NCBI RefSeq assembly: GCF_002998435.1
Contig: NZ_CP027231.1
Location: 1-64,000 of the forward strand
DNA: 64,000 bases
From: Bacteroides zoogleoformans
GTDB taxonomy: Bacteria > Bacteroidota > Bacteroidia > Bacteroidales > Bacteroidaceae
Reading direction: 5' to 3'
Both the position numbers and the translations under genes were made by a program. Below the pieces are notes generated by a model. That model saw only the letters and a list, made by a program, of their open reading frames with translations. It ran no database searches and was not told the DNA's origin. Positions 29,123 to 38,600 of this stretch are shown piece after piece. Numbering within the stretch: position 1 is the first letter of the stretch; every line of letters starts with the position of its first letter.

Positions 29123-30157
29123 TTAATAAGCCGATTCGAATTCTTTCAAGAAGCGGGTGTCGTTCTCAGAGAAGAGACGTAGGTCGTTGACGCGATACTT
29201 TAGGTTGGTGATACGCTCTATACCCATTCCCAAGGCATACCCGCTATATACTTTACTGTTTATACCGTTCAGTTCCAATACATTCGGATCTACCATTCCG
29301 CATCCTAATATCTCCACCCAACCTGTTCCTTTACAGAAAGGGCATCCTTTACCGCCACAGATGTTGCAGCTGATGTCCATCTCTGCACTGGGTTCGGTGA
29401 ACGGGAAGTAGGAAGGGCGTAAGCGAATCTTGGTATCACTTCCGAACATCTCTTGCGCAAAAAGCAATAGCACTTGTCGCAAGTCGGTGAAAGATACGTT
29501 TTTGTCTACATACAATGCTTCTACTTGATGAAAGAAAGCGTGTGCACGATAGCTGATAGCTTCGTTGCGGTAAACGCGTCCCGGACAAAGTACGCGGATG
29601 GGTGGTTGGGTGGTGTCCATTACGCGGCTTTGTACGCTGGAAGTATGTGTACGCAGGATGACATTATTTGACACATTATTGGTATTGTTCGCAATGAAAA
29701 ATGTGTCTTGCATGTCACGTGCCGGATGATCTTCTGCAAAATTCATGGAAGAAAATACGTGCCAGTCGTCTTCTATCTCCGGGCCATCGGCAATGTTGAA
29801 CCCCATCCGGGCAAATATGTCGATGATCTCATTCTTTACGATTGTCAGTGGATGGCGTGTGCCTAATTTTACGGGATAGGCAGAGCGGGTCAGATCTAAG
29901 CCGTCGTAGTCGGTATCTTGGCCTTCAAATTGTTCTTTCAATGCGGTAATCTTCTCCAGTGCCTTGTCTTTAAGCTCATTCAGTCGCATACCCACCTCTT
30001 TTTTCTGTTCGGCAGCTACGTGACGGAAGTCAGCCATCAGTTCGTTGATAGCACCTTTTTTGCTGAGGTATTTGAGACGCAGTAATTCCAGCTCTTCGGC
30101 ATTGGTCGCCTTCAGAGTTTCTACTTCTTGTAGTAACTGATTGATTTTCGCTATCAT
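29123..30157 (-). CDS. pheS: Phenylalanine--tRNA ligase alpha subunit
   Basis: The 344-residue class II synthetase subunit has an N-terminal coiled-coil tRNA-binding arm (about residues 1-85), the GTRHPLT start of the catalytic core, motif 2 (CPGRVYRNEAISYRAHAFFHQVEALY), the Phe-binding segment (SYFPFTEPSAEMDI) and motif 3 (GYALGMGIERIT). Four cysteines (CNICGGKGCPFC) precede GTGWVEILGCGMV. It charges tRNA-Phe together with PheT, which is not in this window. A TATCTTTG box lies 38 bases upstream. Confidence 0.97.
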   Translation of the reverse strand: MIAKINQLLQEVETLKATNAEELELLRLKYLSKKGAINELMADFRHVAAEQKKEVGMRLNELKDKALEKITALKEQFEGQDTDYDGLDLTRSAYPVKLGTRHPLTIVKNEIIDIFARMGFNIADGPEIEDDWHVFSSMNFAEDHPARDMQDTFFIANNTNNVSNNVILRTHTSSVQSRVMDTTQPPIRVLCPGRVYRNEAISYRAHAFFHQVEALYVDKNVSFTDLRQVLLLFAQEMFGSDTKIRLRPSYFPFTEPSAEMDISCNICGGKGCPFCKGTGWVEILGCGMVDPNVLELNGINSKVYSGYALGMGIERITNLKYRVNDLRLFSENDTRFLKEFESAY

Positions 30158-30195
30158 ATTGTCGTTGTTTTTTTAATCCAAAGTTGAAAACGATG

Positions 30196-30203
30196 CAAAG
30201 ATA
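30196..30203 (-). promoter_or_regulatory. -7 box for pheS
   Basis: TATCTTTG on the minus strand, 38 bases before the pheS ATG. No -33 TTTG at the usual spacing. Confidence 0.5.
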
Positions 30204-30573
30204 CAATTTTCTTTAAGACATCGTCCCCATAAGAGGTTCTTAATTTTTTTTCGTTCTTTGTTTGGGTAGATTCCAATAGCAAATGCAAATTTATATGAGT
30301 AAGTTGTAAAACTCTTGTTTTTGTGTAGAGATTTTTTTCTTGGTCTTGCATTTATTTTCATCTGAATAGTTACTGTGCATATCGGCATGGTTAAGATTTG
30401 TTATACTTTCCGATTCGTGCTGATTTTCTTTTGATAAAAGCATTAATTTCGCCTCCTGCTCTTGTAGCGGTGGCATGTCCAGGCTTGGTGAGCGGCTTGT
30501 GAGACAGACGGCATCGGGTGGACATGTTAAGAATAGACGAGTGTCTGAATATAAAAAAAGTTATAACCGGAAG
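30204..30573. other. Intergenic region upstream of the GHL10 gene
   Basis: AT-rich, without a gene. An 8-bp inverted repeat (CATGTCCA at 30474-30481, TGGACATG at 30519-30526) encloses 37 bases just before the GHL10 start and could fold in its mRNA leader. No TAnnTTTG box with a partner was found. Confidence 0.5.
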
Positions 30574-32085
30574 ATGAAAATAAAATCTTTTTTGTGTATG
30601 CTTCTCCTGTCGTTATTGGCCGGAGGTATATTTGCACAAGTTCAAACAGGCTCTGTGCATCCCAAACGTGAATTTCGTGCCGCATGGATACAAGCGGTGA
30701 ATGGACAGTTTCGCAGTGTCCCCACAGCCAAACTGAAGCAGATGCTGATAAGCCAGTTGAACTCCCTGAGGGGGGCAGGCATCAATGCCATTATCTTTCA
30801 GGTGCGTCCCGAAGCGGATGCGCTGTATGCCTCCCAGCTGGAACCATGGAGCCGCTTCCTCACCGGGGTACAAGGCAAAGCTCCCGAACCGTATTGGGAT
30901 CCTATGCAGTTCATGATAGAGGAGTGCCATAAACGCGGCATGGAATTTCATGCATGGATTAATCCATATCGTACCAAGACTAATTTAAAGAACGAGTTGG
31001 CTACCGGTCATGTATATAATATCCACCCGGAGTGGTTCGTGACTTACGGCGACCAATTGTTTTTTGATCCGGCATTGCCCGAAAGCCGCCGGCATATCTG
31101 TATGGTAGTGAGCGATATCGTGTCTCGTTACGATGTGGATGCCATCCACATGGACGATTATTTCTATCCTTATCCCATCAAAGGGAAGGACTTTCCGGAT
31201 GATACCAGTTTTGCTCGCTACGGAGGAGGGTTCAATGATAGGGGAGATTGGCGCCGGAGTAATGTGAATATCCTGATTAAGAAACTGCACGAAACCATCC
31301 GTGGGATAAAGCCGTGGGTGAAGTTCGGTGTTTCTCCGTTCGGTATTTACCGAAACGAGAGCAACGACCCACTGGGTAGCAAAACCAAAGGGTTGCAGAA
31401 CTATGACGACCTTTATGCCGACGTTTTGCTGTGGGCACGGGAGGGATGGATAGACTATAACATTCCGCAGCTTTATTGGCAGATAGGACATCCGGTTGCC
31501 GATTACGAGACATTGGTGAAGTGGTGGGCAAAGAATACGGAGAACCGTCCTCTTTTCATCGGCCAGTCTGTGATGAATACGGTGCAGCATGCCGACCCGA
31601 ATAACCCGTCGGTGAATCAGCTTCCGCGCAAGATGGCTTGGCAACGGGCTTACCAGACCATCGGAGGCAGTTGCCAATGGCCTGCGAGTGCAGTGGTGGA
31701 GAATGCGGGCAACTATCGCGATGCCTTGATGGCCGAATACCATAAATATCCGGCCTTGCCTCCCGTTTTTGAATTCATGGACAATGAAGCCCCGGCCAAG
31801 GTGCGCAAAGTGAAACCGGTGTGGACGGCAGACGGTTATGTGCTCTTCTGGACTGCACCCAAATACAGGGAGGAGATGGATCGTGCCGTGCAATATGTGG
31901 TCTATCGTTTCAGCTCGAAGGAGAAGGTGAATATCGACGACCCTTCGCACATCGTGGCCGTGACGCGCGATAACTTCTATAAGTTGCCGTATGAGGACGG
32001 GAAAACGAAATACCGCTATGTAGTGACGGCTTTGGACCGCCTGCACAACGAGTCGAAATCCGTGGGGAAGAAAGTGAAACTGTAA
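30574..32085 (+). CDS. GHL10-family (DUF187) putative glycoside hydrolase, secreted
   Basis: From the ATG at 30574 the protein has 503 residues and a signal peptide (MKIKSFLCMLLLSLLAGGIFA|Q). A longer reading from 30475 places 33 charged residues before the signal peptide and is rejected. The glycosyl hydrolase-like 10 domain (about residues 30-370) is recognisable by KREFRAAWIQAVNG, INAIIFQVRPEADALY, FHAWINPYRT, DAIHMDDYFYPYPI (a likely catalytic aspartate pair) and WVKFGVSPFGIYRN. The last 100 residues look like a fibronectin III-type domain. YngK-like relatives are thought to act on peptidoglycan or other glycans; the substrate is unproven. Single gene, tail to tail with the chromate transporters. 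Confidence 0.88.
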   Translation: MKIKSFLCMLLLSLLAGGIFAQVQTGSVHPKREFRAAWIQAVNGQFRSVPTAKLKQMLISQLNSLRGAGINAIIFQVRPEADALYASQLEPWSRFLTGVQGKAPEPYWDPMQFMIEECHKRGMEFHAWINPYRTKTNLKNELATGHVYNIHPEWFVTYGDQLFFDPALPESRRHICMVVSDIVSRYDVDAIHMDDYFYPYPIKGKDFPDDTSFARYGGGFNDRGDWRRSNVNILIKKLHETIRGIKPWVKFGVSPFGIYRNESNDPLGSKTKGLQNYDDLYADVLLWAREGWIDYNIPQLYWQIGHPVADYETLVKWWAKNTENRPLFIGQSVMNTVQHADPNNPSVNQLPRKMAWQRAYQTIGGSCQWPASAVVENAGNYRDALMAEYHKYPALPPVFEFMDNEAPAKVRKVKPVWTADGYVLFWTAPKYREEMDRAVQYVVYRFSSKEKVNIDDPSHIVAVTRDNFYKLPYEDGKTKYRYVVTALDRLHNESKSVGKKVKL

Positions 32086-32096
32086 TCCCCGTCGGG

Positions 32097-32645
32097 CTAA
32101 TACAATATCAGTCCGGCTATTCCGCAAGCAATTATCATCCCTATCGGGTTCAGCTTATATCTTCTTGTACCGATGAATGCAACAAGGAAGATGATGCAAC
32201 TGACGGCGAAAGAATAGCTGTCTTCCGTGGGCGAGCCGAAATTTTCCGTATTCATCAGCACCAATGCGGCGGAAGCCAGCAGTCCTACTACCGCAGGGCG
32301 TAGGCCGCCGAACACGGCTTCTACCGCCGGGTGTTTTTGATATTTCAGGAAAAACCTGCTGATGGTTAGCATCAAAATAAACGAGGGGAGCGTAACGGCA
32401 AAAGTAGCCACTATTGAGCCCCATACACTGCCTGTGGCGGTAAACCCTACATAAGTTGCCGAATTGATACCTATGGGGCCGGGAGTCATCTGACTGATGG
32501 CTACGATGTCCGTAAATTCTTGAGGGGAGAGCCATCCGTAACGGGTGACAACCTCGGCTTGTATCATTGACAGCATGGCATATCCGCCTCCGAAACCGAA
32601 GAGCCCTATTTTGAAGAAGGTGTAGAATAGTTGTAAAAGCAGCAT
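32097..32645 (-). CDS. Chromate transporter, half-size (second gene of pair)
   Basis: The 182-residue protein is a single CHR domain with about five or six membrane segments. The CHR signatures are present: FGFGGGYAMLSMIQAEVV near the N-terminus and QMTPGPIGINSATYVGF. Full-length ChrA has two such domains in one chain; here the homologous halves are encoded by adjacent genes and would pair in the membrane with opposite topology. The family exports or imports chromate or sulphate-like anions. It is the last gene of a three-gene operon begun by the hybrid two-component regulator. Confidence 0.9.
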   Translation of the reverse strand: MLLLQLFYTFFKIGLFGFGGGYAMLSMIQAEVVTRYGWLSPQEFTDIVAISQMTPGPIGINSATYVGFTATGSVWGSIVATFAVTLPSFILMLTISRFFLKYQKHPAVEAVFGGLRPAVVGLLASAALVLMNTENFGSPTEDSYSFAVSCIIFLVAFIGTRRYKLNPIGMIIACGIAGLILY

Positions 32646-32661
32646 GATTAGTGGTTAGCGG

Positions 32662-33210
32662 TTAGTGATTAGTGGGGGTGCTTTGCAGTCTTCCGTACAG
32701 GTAGCCTCCTATGCCTGCCGCAATGATTATCCAGACGGGTGAGAAATTCAACTGCCAGATGAGCAGTGCCGAAACCACCGGTATCCAGATGTTGTAGCGG
32801 TTTATCTTGGCCGACTTTCCCATACTGAAAGTGGGCGCGGCTATCAGAGCCACCACGGCCGGGCGGATGCCCTTGAAGATGCGTTCCACAACGGTGTTGT
32901 CCTTAAAGCTGTGGAAGAATAGCGCAATGGCCAGAATGATGAGGAACGAAGGGAGTATGGTGCCCAAAGCCGTGACGAGGCTGCCGCGTATTCCCCGCAA
33001 TCTGTAGCCTATAAATATGGATATGTTCACAGCAAGAACACCCGGAGCCGACTGTGCTATGGCAAGCAGATCGATAAAGTCTTCTTTGGCCACCCAGTTT
33101 CGTTTGTTTACAATCTCGTTTTCGATCAACGGCACCATGGCATATCCGCCCCCGATGGTGAAAGCTCCTATCTTGAAGAAGATGGAGAATGCTTCGACAT
33201 ATATGTTCAT
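32662..33210 (-). CDS. Chromate transporter, half-size (first gene of pair)
   Basis: The 182-residue single CHR domain shows FTIGGGYAMVPLIENEIVNKRNWV and QSAPGVLAVNISIFIGYRLRG, parallel to the next gene. It starts five bases after the stop of the two-component regulator and ends 16 bases before the second half, so all three are one transcript. The natural substrate could be an anion other than chromate. Confidence 0.9.
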   Translation of the reverse strand: MNIYVEAFSIFFKIGAFTIGGGYAMVPLIENEIVNKRNWVAKEDFIDLLAIAQSAPGVLAVNISIFIGYRLRGIRGSLVTALGTILPSFLIILAIALFFHSFKDNTVVERIFKGIRPAVVALIAAPTFSMGKSAKINRYNIWIPVVSALLIWQLNFSPVWIIIAAGIGGYLYGRLQSTPTNH

Positions 33211-33215
33211 TCTTG

Positions 33216-35033
33216 TTACGTGGTTTTGGCATATTGACTCGGACTCATGTTGAAGTGCTTCTTAAATACTTCGCGGAAGTATTTAGCGTCGCTGAATCCT
33301 GTTTTTTCCGATATCTCTGTGATGCTGTATCGTTGCTCCTTCAGGAGTTGGGCGGCATGGCTCAACCGGATCAACCGGATGTAGTCGGCCGGAGCTTGGT
33401 CTGTCAGGGCTTTTATCTTATTGTAGAAGCTGGTCCGGCTCATGTTCATCAGATTGCAAAGCACATCTACGTTGAAGTTGGATTGCTCCATATTCGCTTC
33501 CACTTCTTTTTTCACGGTGGCAACGAATTTCCAGTCCAGGTCTGTGGAGCAATTGATGCAATCTGTGCCATTCTTGTCTTCGCTCAGTTCCAGATTGGCA
33601 AATTTCCGGCACAGCAGTTTGCGGTTGGCCAGCAGATTGGCTATGCTTGCACGTAATATGCCGATGTTGAAAGGTTTCACGATGTATTCGTCTGCTCCGC
33701 TTTGCAGCCCCTTGATGATGTCTCTGTCCGTATTCAGGGCTGTGAGCAGAATGAAAGGAATGTGAGAGGTGTTGATGTCATTCTTCAGGGCATGGCACAA
33801 CCGATCCCCTCTCATCCCGGGTATCATGATGTCTGAAATAATCAGGTCGGGCAGATATTCTCCGGCAAGCGTAAGTGCCTCTTTCCCGTTGGAGCATACA
33901 TGTGTGTCATACTGTTCGGACAAGCTGCCGCGCAAGTACTCTCTCAGCTCATTGTTGTCCTCCACAATCAGAATCTTTTGCCGAGTGCTTTTATCGGGCA
34001 GTTGTTTTTCGTTATTCTTATGCGAAAAAGGTGGAACAGTACCGTTGACCGATACTTCGGTTGCCGAATAAACCATTCGTGCGTGGTTCGCATCAGGGCG
34101 TTGAACAGCCTTGTCGAATAGCTCTTTCCCTTTTGGAAAAGTTATCTTGACGCATGTGCCGCTTCCTTCCGTACTGTTGAACTTTAACTTCCCTTTGTGC
34201 AACCGGACGAGCTTTCGCACTAAGAGCAGTCCGATTCCACTCCCCGCAACTTGAGAGTTGACGGCATTCTTACCTCGAAAAAGTTTCTTGAAAAGCCGTT
34301 TTTGTTCCGACGCCGGAATGCCGATGCCGGTATCGGTCACCGCGATGCTCCATGTATCACTTGTTTCGCAGGCAGAGATGTTTACGCTTCCTCCTTCGGG
34401 AGTATATTTCAGGGCATTTGATAACAAGTTCTTCAAGATGGCGTCCATCTTGTCTTTGTCAATCCATACGTTCAGATAGCGGAAGTCGCTTTGGCTGGTC
34501 AGGTTGATATGTTTGACGTCGGCATGAGAGCGAAAAGCTTCTATGGTTTCTTCTATATAGGCATTCAGTTCGTATTCTGATATATACAAGGAGTCGGAGT
34601 AGGTGTCTATGCGTTCAAGGTTGACGAGATTGGTGGTAAGTCGCAACAAGGCATCCACGTTTCGCAGTGCAGTGCCGACATTCCTTTGTCCGTCATCGCT
34701 CAGCTTTTCTTGGTTTGCCAGTTCTTCCAAGGGGGCTTTTATCAGCGTCAAAGGTGTGCGTATGTCGTGAGCCGTGTTGATGAAGAAGCGCATCTTCTCA
34801 TCGGCGGCTTTTCGCTGTTGCCGCATGAGGATGATGAGCATGGTTGTACTTGCCGCAACTATGATGAGAATGGTATAAAGAACCAGTGCCCAAAGGCTGA
34901 TTTGAAAAGGAACTTCGATGGCGGCACTTGTTCGGTTATTAATTAATTCATTTTCAAGAGCACTGTGTTTACCGATTTGTGCCAGGCACGCAAGGGGGAA
35001 TAGTGATATGAGGAGAAAAAGAGACCTTTTCAT
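33216..35033 (-). CDS. Short hybrid two-component system (kinase, receiver, AraC output) with almost no sensor
   Basis: The 605-residue protein has a signal peptide-like start, a periplasmic stretch of only about 28 residues, one membrane segment (about 48-70), then a HisKA domain with the phospho-accepting histidine at residue 89 (FINTAHDIRTPLTL), a HATPase domain (LKNLLSNALKYTPEGG, DTGIGIP, GSGIGLLLV), a receiver domain (ILIVEDNNELR, phospho-acceptor in LIISDIMIPG near residue 400) and a C-terminal AraC-type DNA-binding domain (about residues 500-605). Hybrid two-component regulators of Bacteroides usually carry a periplasmic beta-propeller of some 750 residues, absent here. It leads an operon with two chromate-transporter halves, which are its likely target or partners. 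Confidence 0.92.
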   Translation of the reverse strand: MKRSLFLLISLFPLACLAQIGKHSALENELINNRTSAAIEVPFQISLWALVLYTILIIVAASTTMLIILMRQQRKAADEKMRFFINTAHDIRTPLTLIKAPLEELANQEKLSDDGQRNVGTALRNVDALLRLTTNLVNLERIDTYSDSLYISEYELNAYIEETIEAFRSHADVKHINLTSQSDFRYLNVWIDKDKMDAILKNLLSNALKYTPEGGSVNISACETSDTWSIAVTDTGIGIPASEQKRLFKKLFRGKNAVNSQVAGSGIGLLLVRKLVRLHKGKLKFNSTEGSGTCVKITFPKGKELFDKAVQRPDANHARMVYSATEVSVNGTVPPFSHKNNEKQLPDKSTRQKILIVEDNNELREYLRGSLSEQYDTHVCSNGKEALTLAGEYLPDLIISDIMIPGMRGDRLCHALKNDINTSHIPFILLTALNTDRDIIKGLQSGADEYIVKPFNIGILRASIANLLANRKLLCRKFANLELSEDKNGTDCINCSTDLDWKFVATVKKEVEANMEQSNFNVDVLCNLMNMSRTSFYNKIKALTDQAPADYIRLIRLSHAAQLLKEQRYSITEISEKTGFSDAKYFREVFKKHFNMSPSQYAKTT

Positions 35034-35087
35034 GATTGTCCGGTATTTTGAGATTGATGCTGATAGGCAAGAGTCATAAAGCCACTA

Positions 35088-35119
35088 CAAAAATAATGTT
35101 TTTGTTTGGAAAGAACAAA
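35088..35119 (-). promoter_or_regulatory. Complete Bacteroides-type promoter for the regulator-chromate operon
   Basis: On the minus strand TTTG (35116-35119) is followed after exactly 20 bases by TATTTTTG (35088-35095). The start codon of the regulator is 54 bases beyond. Confidence 0.75.
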
Positions 35120-35255
35120 AAGATGGGAGAATAACTGTTTCATGTCTTGTTCCTCATCTGCATCAGTATCCGAATGTTAGAAACCAAAAGGGCTTCGAGT
35201 GTTTTCTTTTGTGTAAATAACCTGAATTCGATATAAGACGCTTAACACCCTATAT

Positions 35256-35485
35256 ATCTCATGAGCAATGACATCAGCATCTCATGAGCAATGACATCAG
35301 CATCTCATTGGCGATGACATCAGCATCTCATGAGCGATGACATACGTATCTCATAGGCGATGACATACGTATCTCATAGGCGATGACATACGTATCTCAT
35401 AGGCGACGACACACGTTTCTCATGGGCGACGACATACGTCTCTCATGGGCGACGACATACGTATCTCATAGGCAATGACATGCGT
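35256..35485. repeat. Tandem array of ten 23-bp units
   Basis: Units begin every 23 bases from 35256. The general form is [A/T/C]TCTCATRGGCGAYGACATACGT; the first three end in CATCAGC, and later ones in ACGT. Units 5 and 6 are identical and units 1 and 2 are identical; change is gradual from one end to the other. The period is not a multiple of three, so it is not coding. There are no spacers, so it is not a CRISPR array. It lies between the regulator promoter and the purL terminator, in a 567-base region without genes. Confidence 0.92.
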
Positions 35486-35531
35486 ATGTCCTTTTACACC
35501 TTATTATATCGAACTCCGGGATAGGGATAGA

Positions 35532-35570
35532 AACAAAACGTGTCAAGGCTTTCGAAGAAGCCTTGACACG
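35532..35570 (-). terminator. Rho-independent terminator of purL
   Basis: A perfect 13-bp stem (CGTGTCAAGGCTT with its complement, loop of six) lies 30 bases past the purL stop. On the minus strand it is followed by TTTTGTTT. Confidence 0.85.
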
Positions 35571-35600
35571 CTTGTTCTTGTACCAAGTTTCGTTACCTCG

Positions 35601-38600
35601 TTACTTTTTCGTTTTCTCTTCTATCCATTTTCGTGCATTGACAAAGGCTTCCATCCACGGAGTGATTTGGTCATTGTTTATGCGGTCGGCAGGGTAGTAG
35701 CCATTCTGCCAAGGCAGGATGGAGCGTTCGGGATGAGGCATCATGGCAAGGTGACGTCCGTCGGCACTTGCCAGTGCAGCTACTGAATAGTCCGAGCCGT
35801 TGGGGTTGCCGGGGTATTCGTCATAGTTGAACTTAGCCACCACGTTGTATTGCTCCTCATCATAAGGCAGAGAGAACTTGCCTTCGCCATGAGCCACCCA
35901 TACGCCGATTTTGCAGCCGCTCAATGAACCGAACATCACGCTGCGGTTGGTAGGGATGACGACACAGGCAAATTGGGACTCGAATTTATGAGAATCATTG
36001 TGCAGCATTTTAGCCTTCTTCTTATGTTCGGGGTTGATAAGGCCAAGTTCCATCATCAATTGGCAACCGTTGCAGATGCCCAGTGAAAGAGTGTCTTCGC
36101 GGGCGTAGAACCTGTTGAGAGCTTCTTTTGCCTTGGGGTTGTAGAGGAATCCGCCTGCCCACCCTTTGGCCGAGCCGAGAACGTCTGAATTAGAGAAACC
36201 GCCCACGTAGGTCACCATGTGTACGTCTTCCAATGTTTCGCGTCCGCTGATAAGGTCGGTCATCGTAACGTCTCTCACGTCAAAGCCTGCCAAATAAAGT
36301 GCGTATGCCATCTCGCGCTCGCTGTTGGAGCCCTTCTCTCGGATGACGACTGCGCGGATGCCCGATGGAGTGCGGCGGTTCGGGTCGATGCCATACTGTG
36401 AGAACTTTCCTTTGAAGTCCGGCTTGAACGCAAATTCCAACGGCTGCATCTTGTAGTTCTCGAAGCGTTTCTTGGCGCAGCCGTTCATGGATTGTTTGCG
36501 GTCGAGAAGGTAGGAGGTGGAGTACCAGACATCGCGCATGTAGTCAATACCGAATTGATAGGTGGCACCTTCTTTTGTTACGAGGATGTGCCGCTCTTCT
36601 GTCGGTTTGCCAAGCATGACATAGCCTACACCGGCCTCTTCCAATACGAGTTTCACTTGCTCTTTGTGCTTGTCGCTTACTTGAATGACGACACCCGGGT
36701 TTTCTGCAAACAAGATTTTGATGAGGTCTTGTTCCTTGATTTTGTCCAAGTTGATTTCCATACCGCCCTCCACGTTGGCAAAGCACATTTCCAGCAGCGT
36801 GGTGATGAGGCCGCCGGCCGAGATGTCGTGTCCGGCAAGAATCAATCCTCTGTTCACCAACTCCTGTACGGCGAGGAAAGCGTCACGGAAATACTCGGCA
36901 TCCCGCACGCAGGGCACCTCATCGCCCACCTTACCCAGCGATTGCGCAAAGGCGGAACCACCAAGCTTCAGATGATCGAAACTGAAATCTATGTGATAGA
37001 GTGTGGACTTTTCATTGTTTACCAAGACCGGAGAAACCACTTTCTTAACGTCGGAAACCTCGCCGCCGGCAGAAACAATCACCGTACCCGGAGCAATCAC
37101 TTTGTTGCCGTCGGGGTATTTCTGTGTCATGGAAAGGGAGTCTTTGCCGGTAGGCACATTGATTTGCAGGGCGCAGCAGAAGTCGCTCAACGCTTTTACG
37201 GCCTTGTAGAGACGGACGTCTTCGCCTTCCTGCGAGCGGCAAGGCCACATCCAGTTGGCAGAGAGGGATACACTGTCCAGTCCCTCGGCAAGCGGCGCCC
37301 ATACCAAGTTGGTCAGTGCTTCGCTGACGGAGAGTACAGAGCCGGCTTCGGGATTGGCAAGCGCCGCTTGCGGGGCATGCCCCAATGAGGTGGCAATACC
37401 TTTCTCTCCACGATAATCCAAGGCTACCACACCGCAGTCGCTCAACGGCAACTGCAATTCGCCTTGGCATTGCTGGCGGGCTACTCTGCCTGTTACGGAA
37501 CGGTCAGCCTTGTTGGTCAGCCAGTCTTTGCAAGCCACAGCCTCCAGTTGAAGCACATTGGTAAGGTATTCGTGTAGTTTGGAGAGTTCGTATTGGGGCA
37601 TCTCGTAGTGGCGTTCCACGGTTTTGTCCACCATGTAGGTTTTGGGAGACGAACCGAACATCTGTTCTACGGCAAGGTCGAAAGGACGTACGCCATCTGC
37701 TTGCCGGAAGGCAAACCGATGGTCGCCGGTGGTTTCGCCCACTACGTACATCGGAGCACGCTCACGTTCGGCAATCTTGCGCACGTGCTCGATGGCTTCC
37801 TCTTGAATGAGCAACCCCATGCGTTCCTGACTTTCGTTGGCGATGATTTCTTTGGCCGATAGTGTCTTGTCGCCGATGGGCAGTTGGCTCATGTCAATCA
37901 GTCCACCGCACTCTTCTACCAATTCGGACAAACAGTTGACGTGTCCCGCCGACCCATGGTCGTGGATGGATACCACCGGGTTGGTTTCTTCCTCGCAGAG
38001 GGCACGCACCACGTTGTAGGCGCGTTTCTGCATTTCGGCATTGGCACGTTGCACGGCATTCAGCTCAATGCCGCTGCTGTATCGTCCCGTATCTACGGAA
38101 GAGACGGAGCCGCCGCCCAAACCGATGCGGTAATTATCTCCGCCGATGACCACCACTTTGTTTCCGGCTTGGGGTTTGCCTTTCAGACAGTCGCGTTGGG
38201 TGCCGTATCCCACGCCGCCGGCCAGCATGATGACCTTGTCGTATCCGTATGTCTCGTTATTTTCTTTGTGCTCAAAGGTCAGCACGGAGCCGCAAATCAG
38301 CGGTTGGCCGAACTTGTTTCCAAAGTCGCTGGCACCGTTCGAGGCTTTAATCAGAATCTGTTCCGGAGTCTGGTACAACCATTTGCGCACCGGCAAGATT
38401 TCCTCCCAAGTGCGTCCTTCGTCCGTACGAGGATAGGAAGTCATGTAAACGGCTGTCCCCGCTATGGGCCACGAGCCTTTGCCGCCGCCCATGCGGTCGC
38501 GTATTTCCCCGCCTGTACCTGTAGAAGCGCCGTTGAAAGGTTCTACGGTAGTGGGAAAGTTGTGTGTCTCTGCCTTCAGTGAGATAACGCTCTTGATGTC

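Noticed and set aside
30474..30526. Known riboswitch before the GHL10 gene
   Set aside because: There is one 8-bp inverted repeat only; no aptamer core that I know is present.
30475..30573. N-terminal extension of the GHL10 protein
   Set aside because: It would put 33 charged residues before a clear signal peptide; the ATG at 30574 is the natural start.
35256..35485. CRISPR array
   Set aside because: The repeats are head-to-tail with no spacers and no cas genes are in the window.
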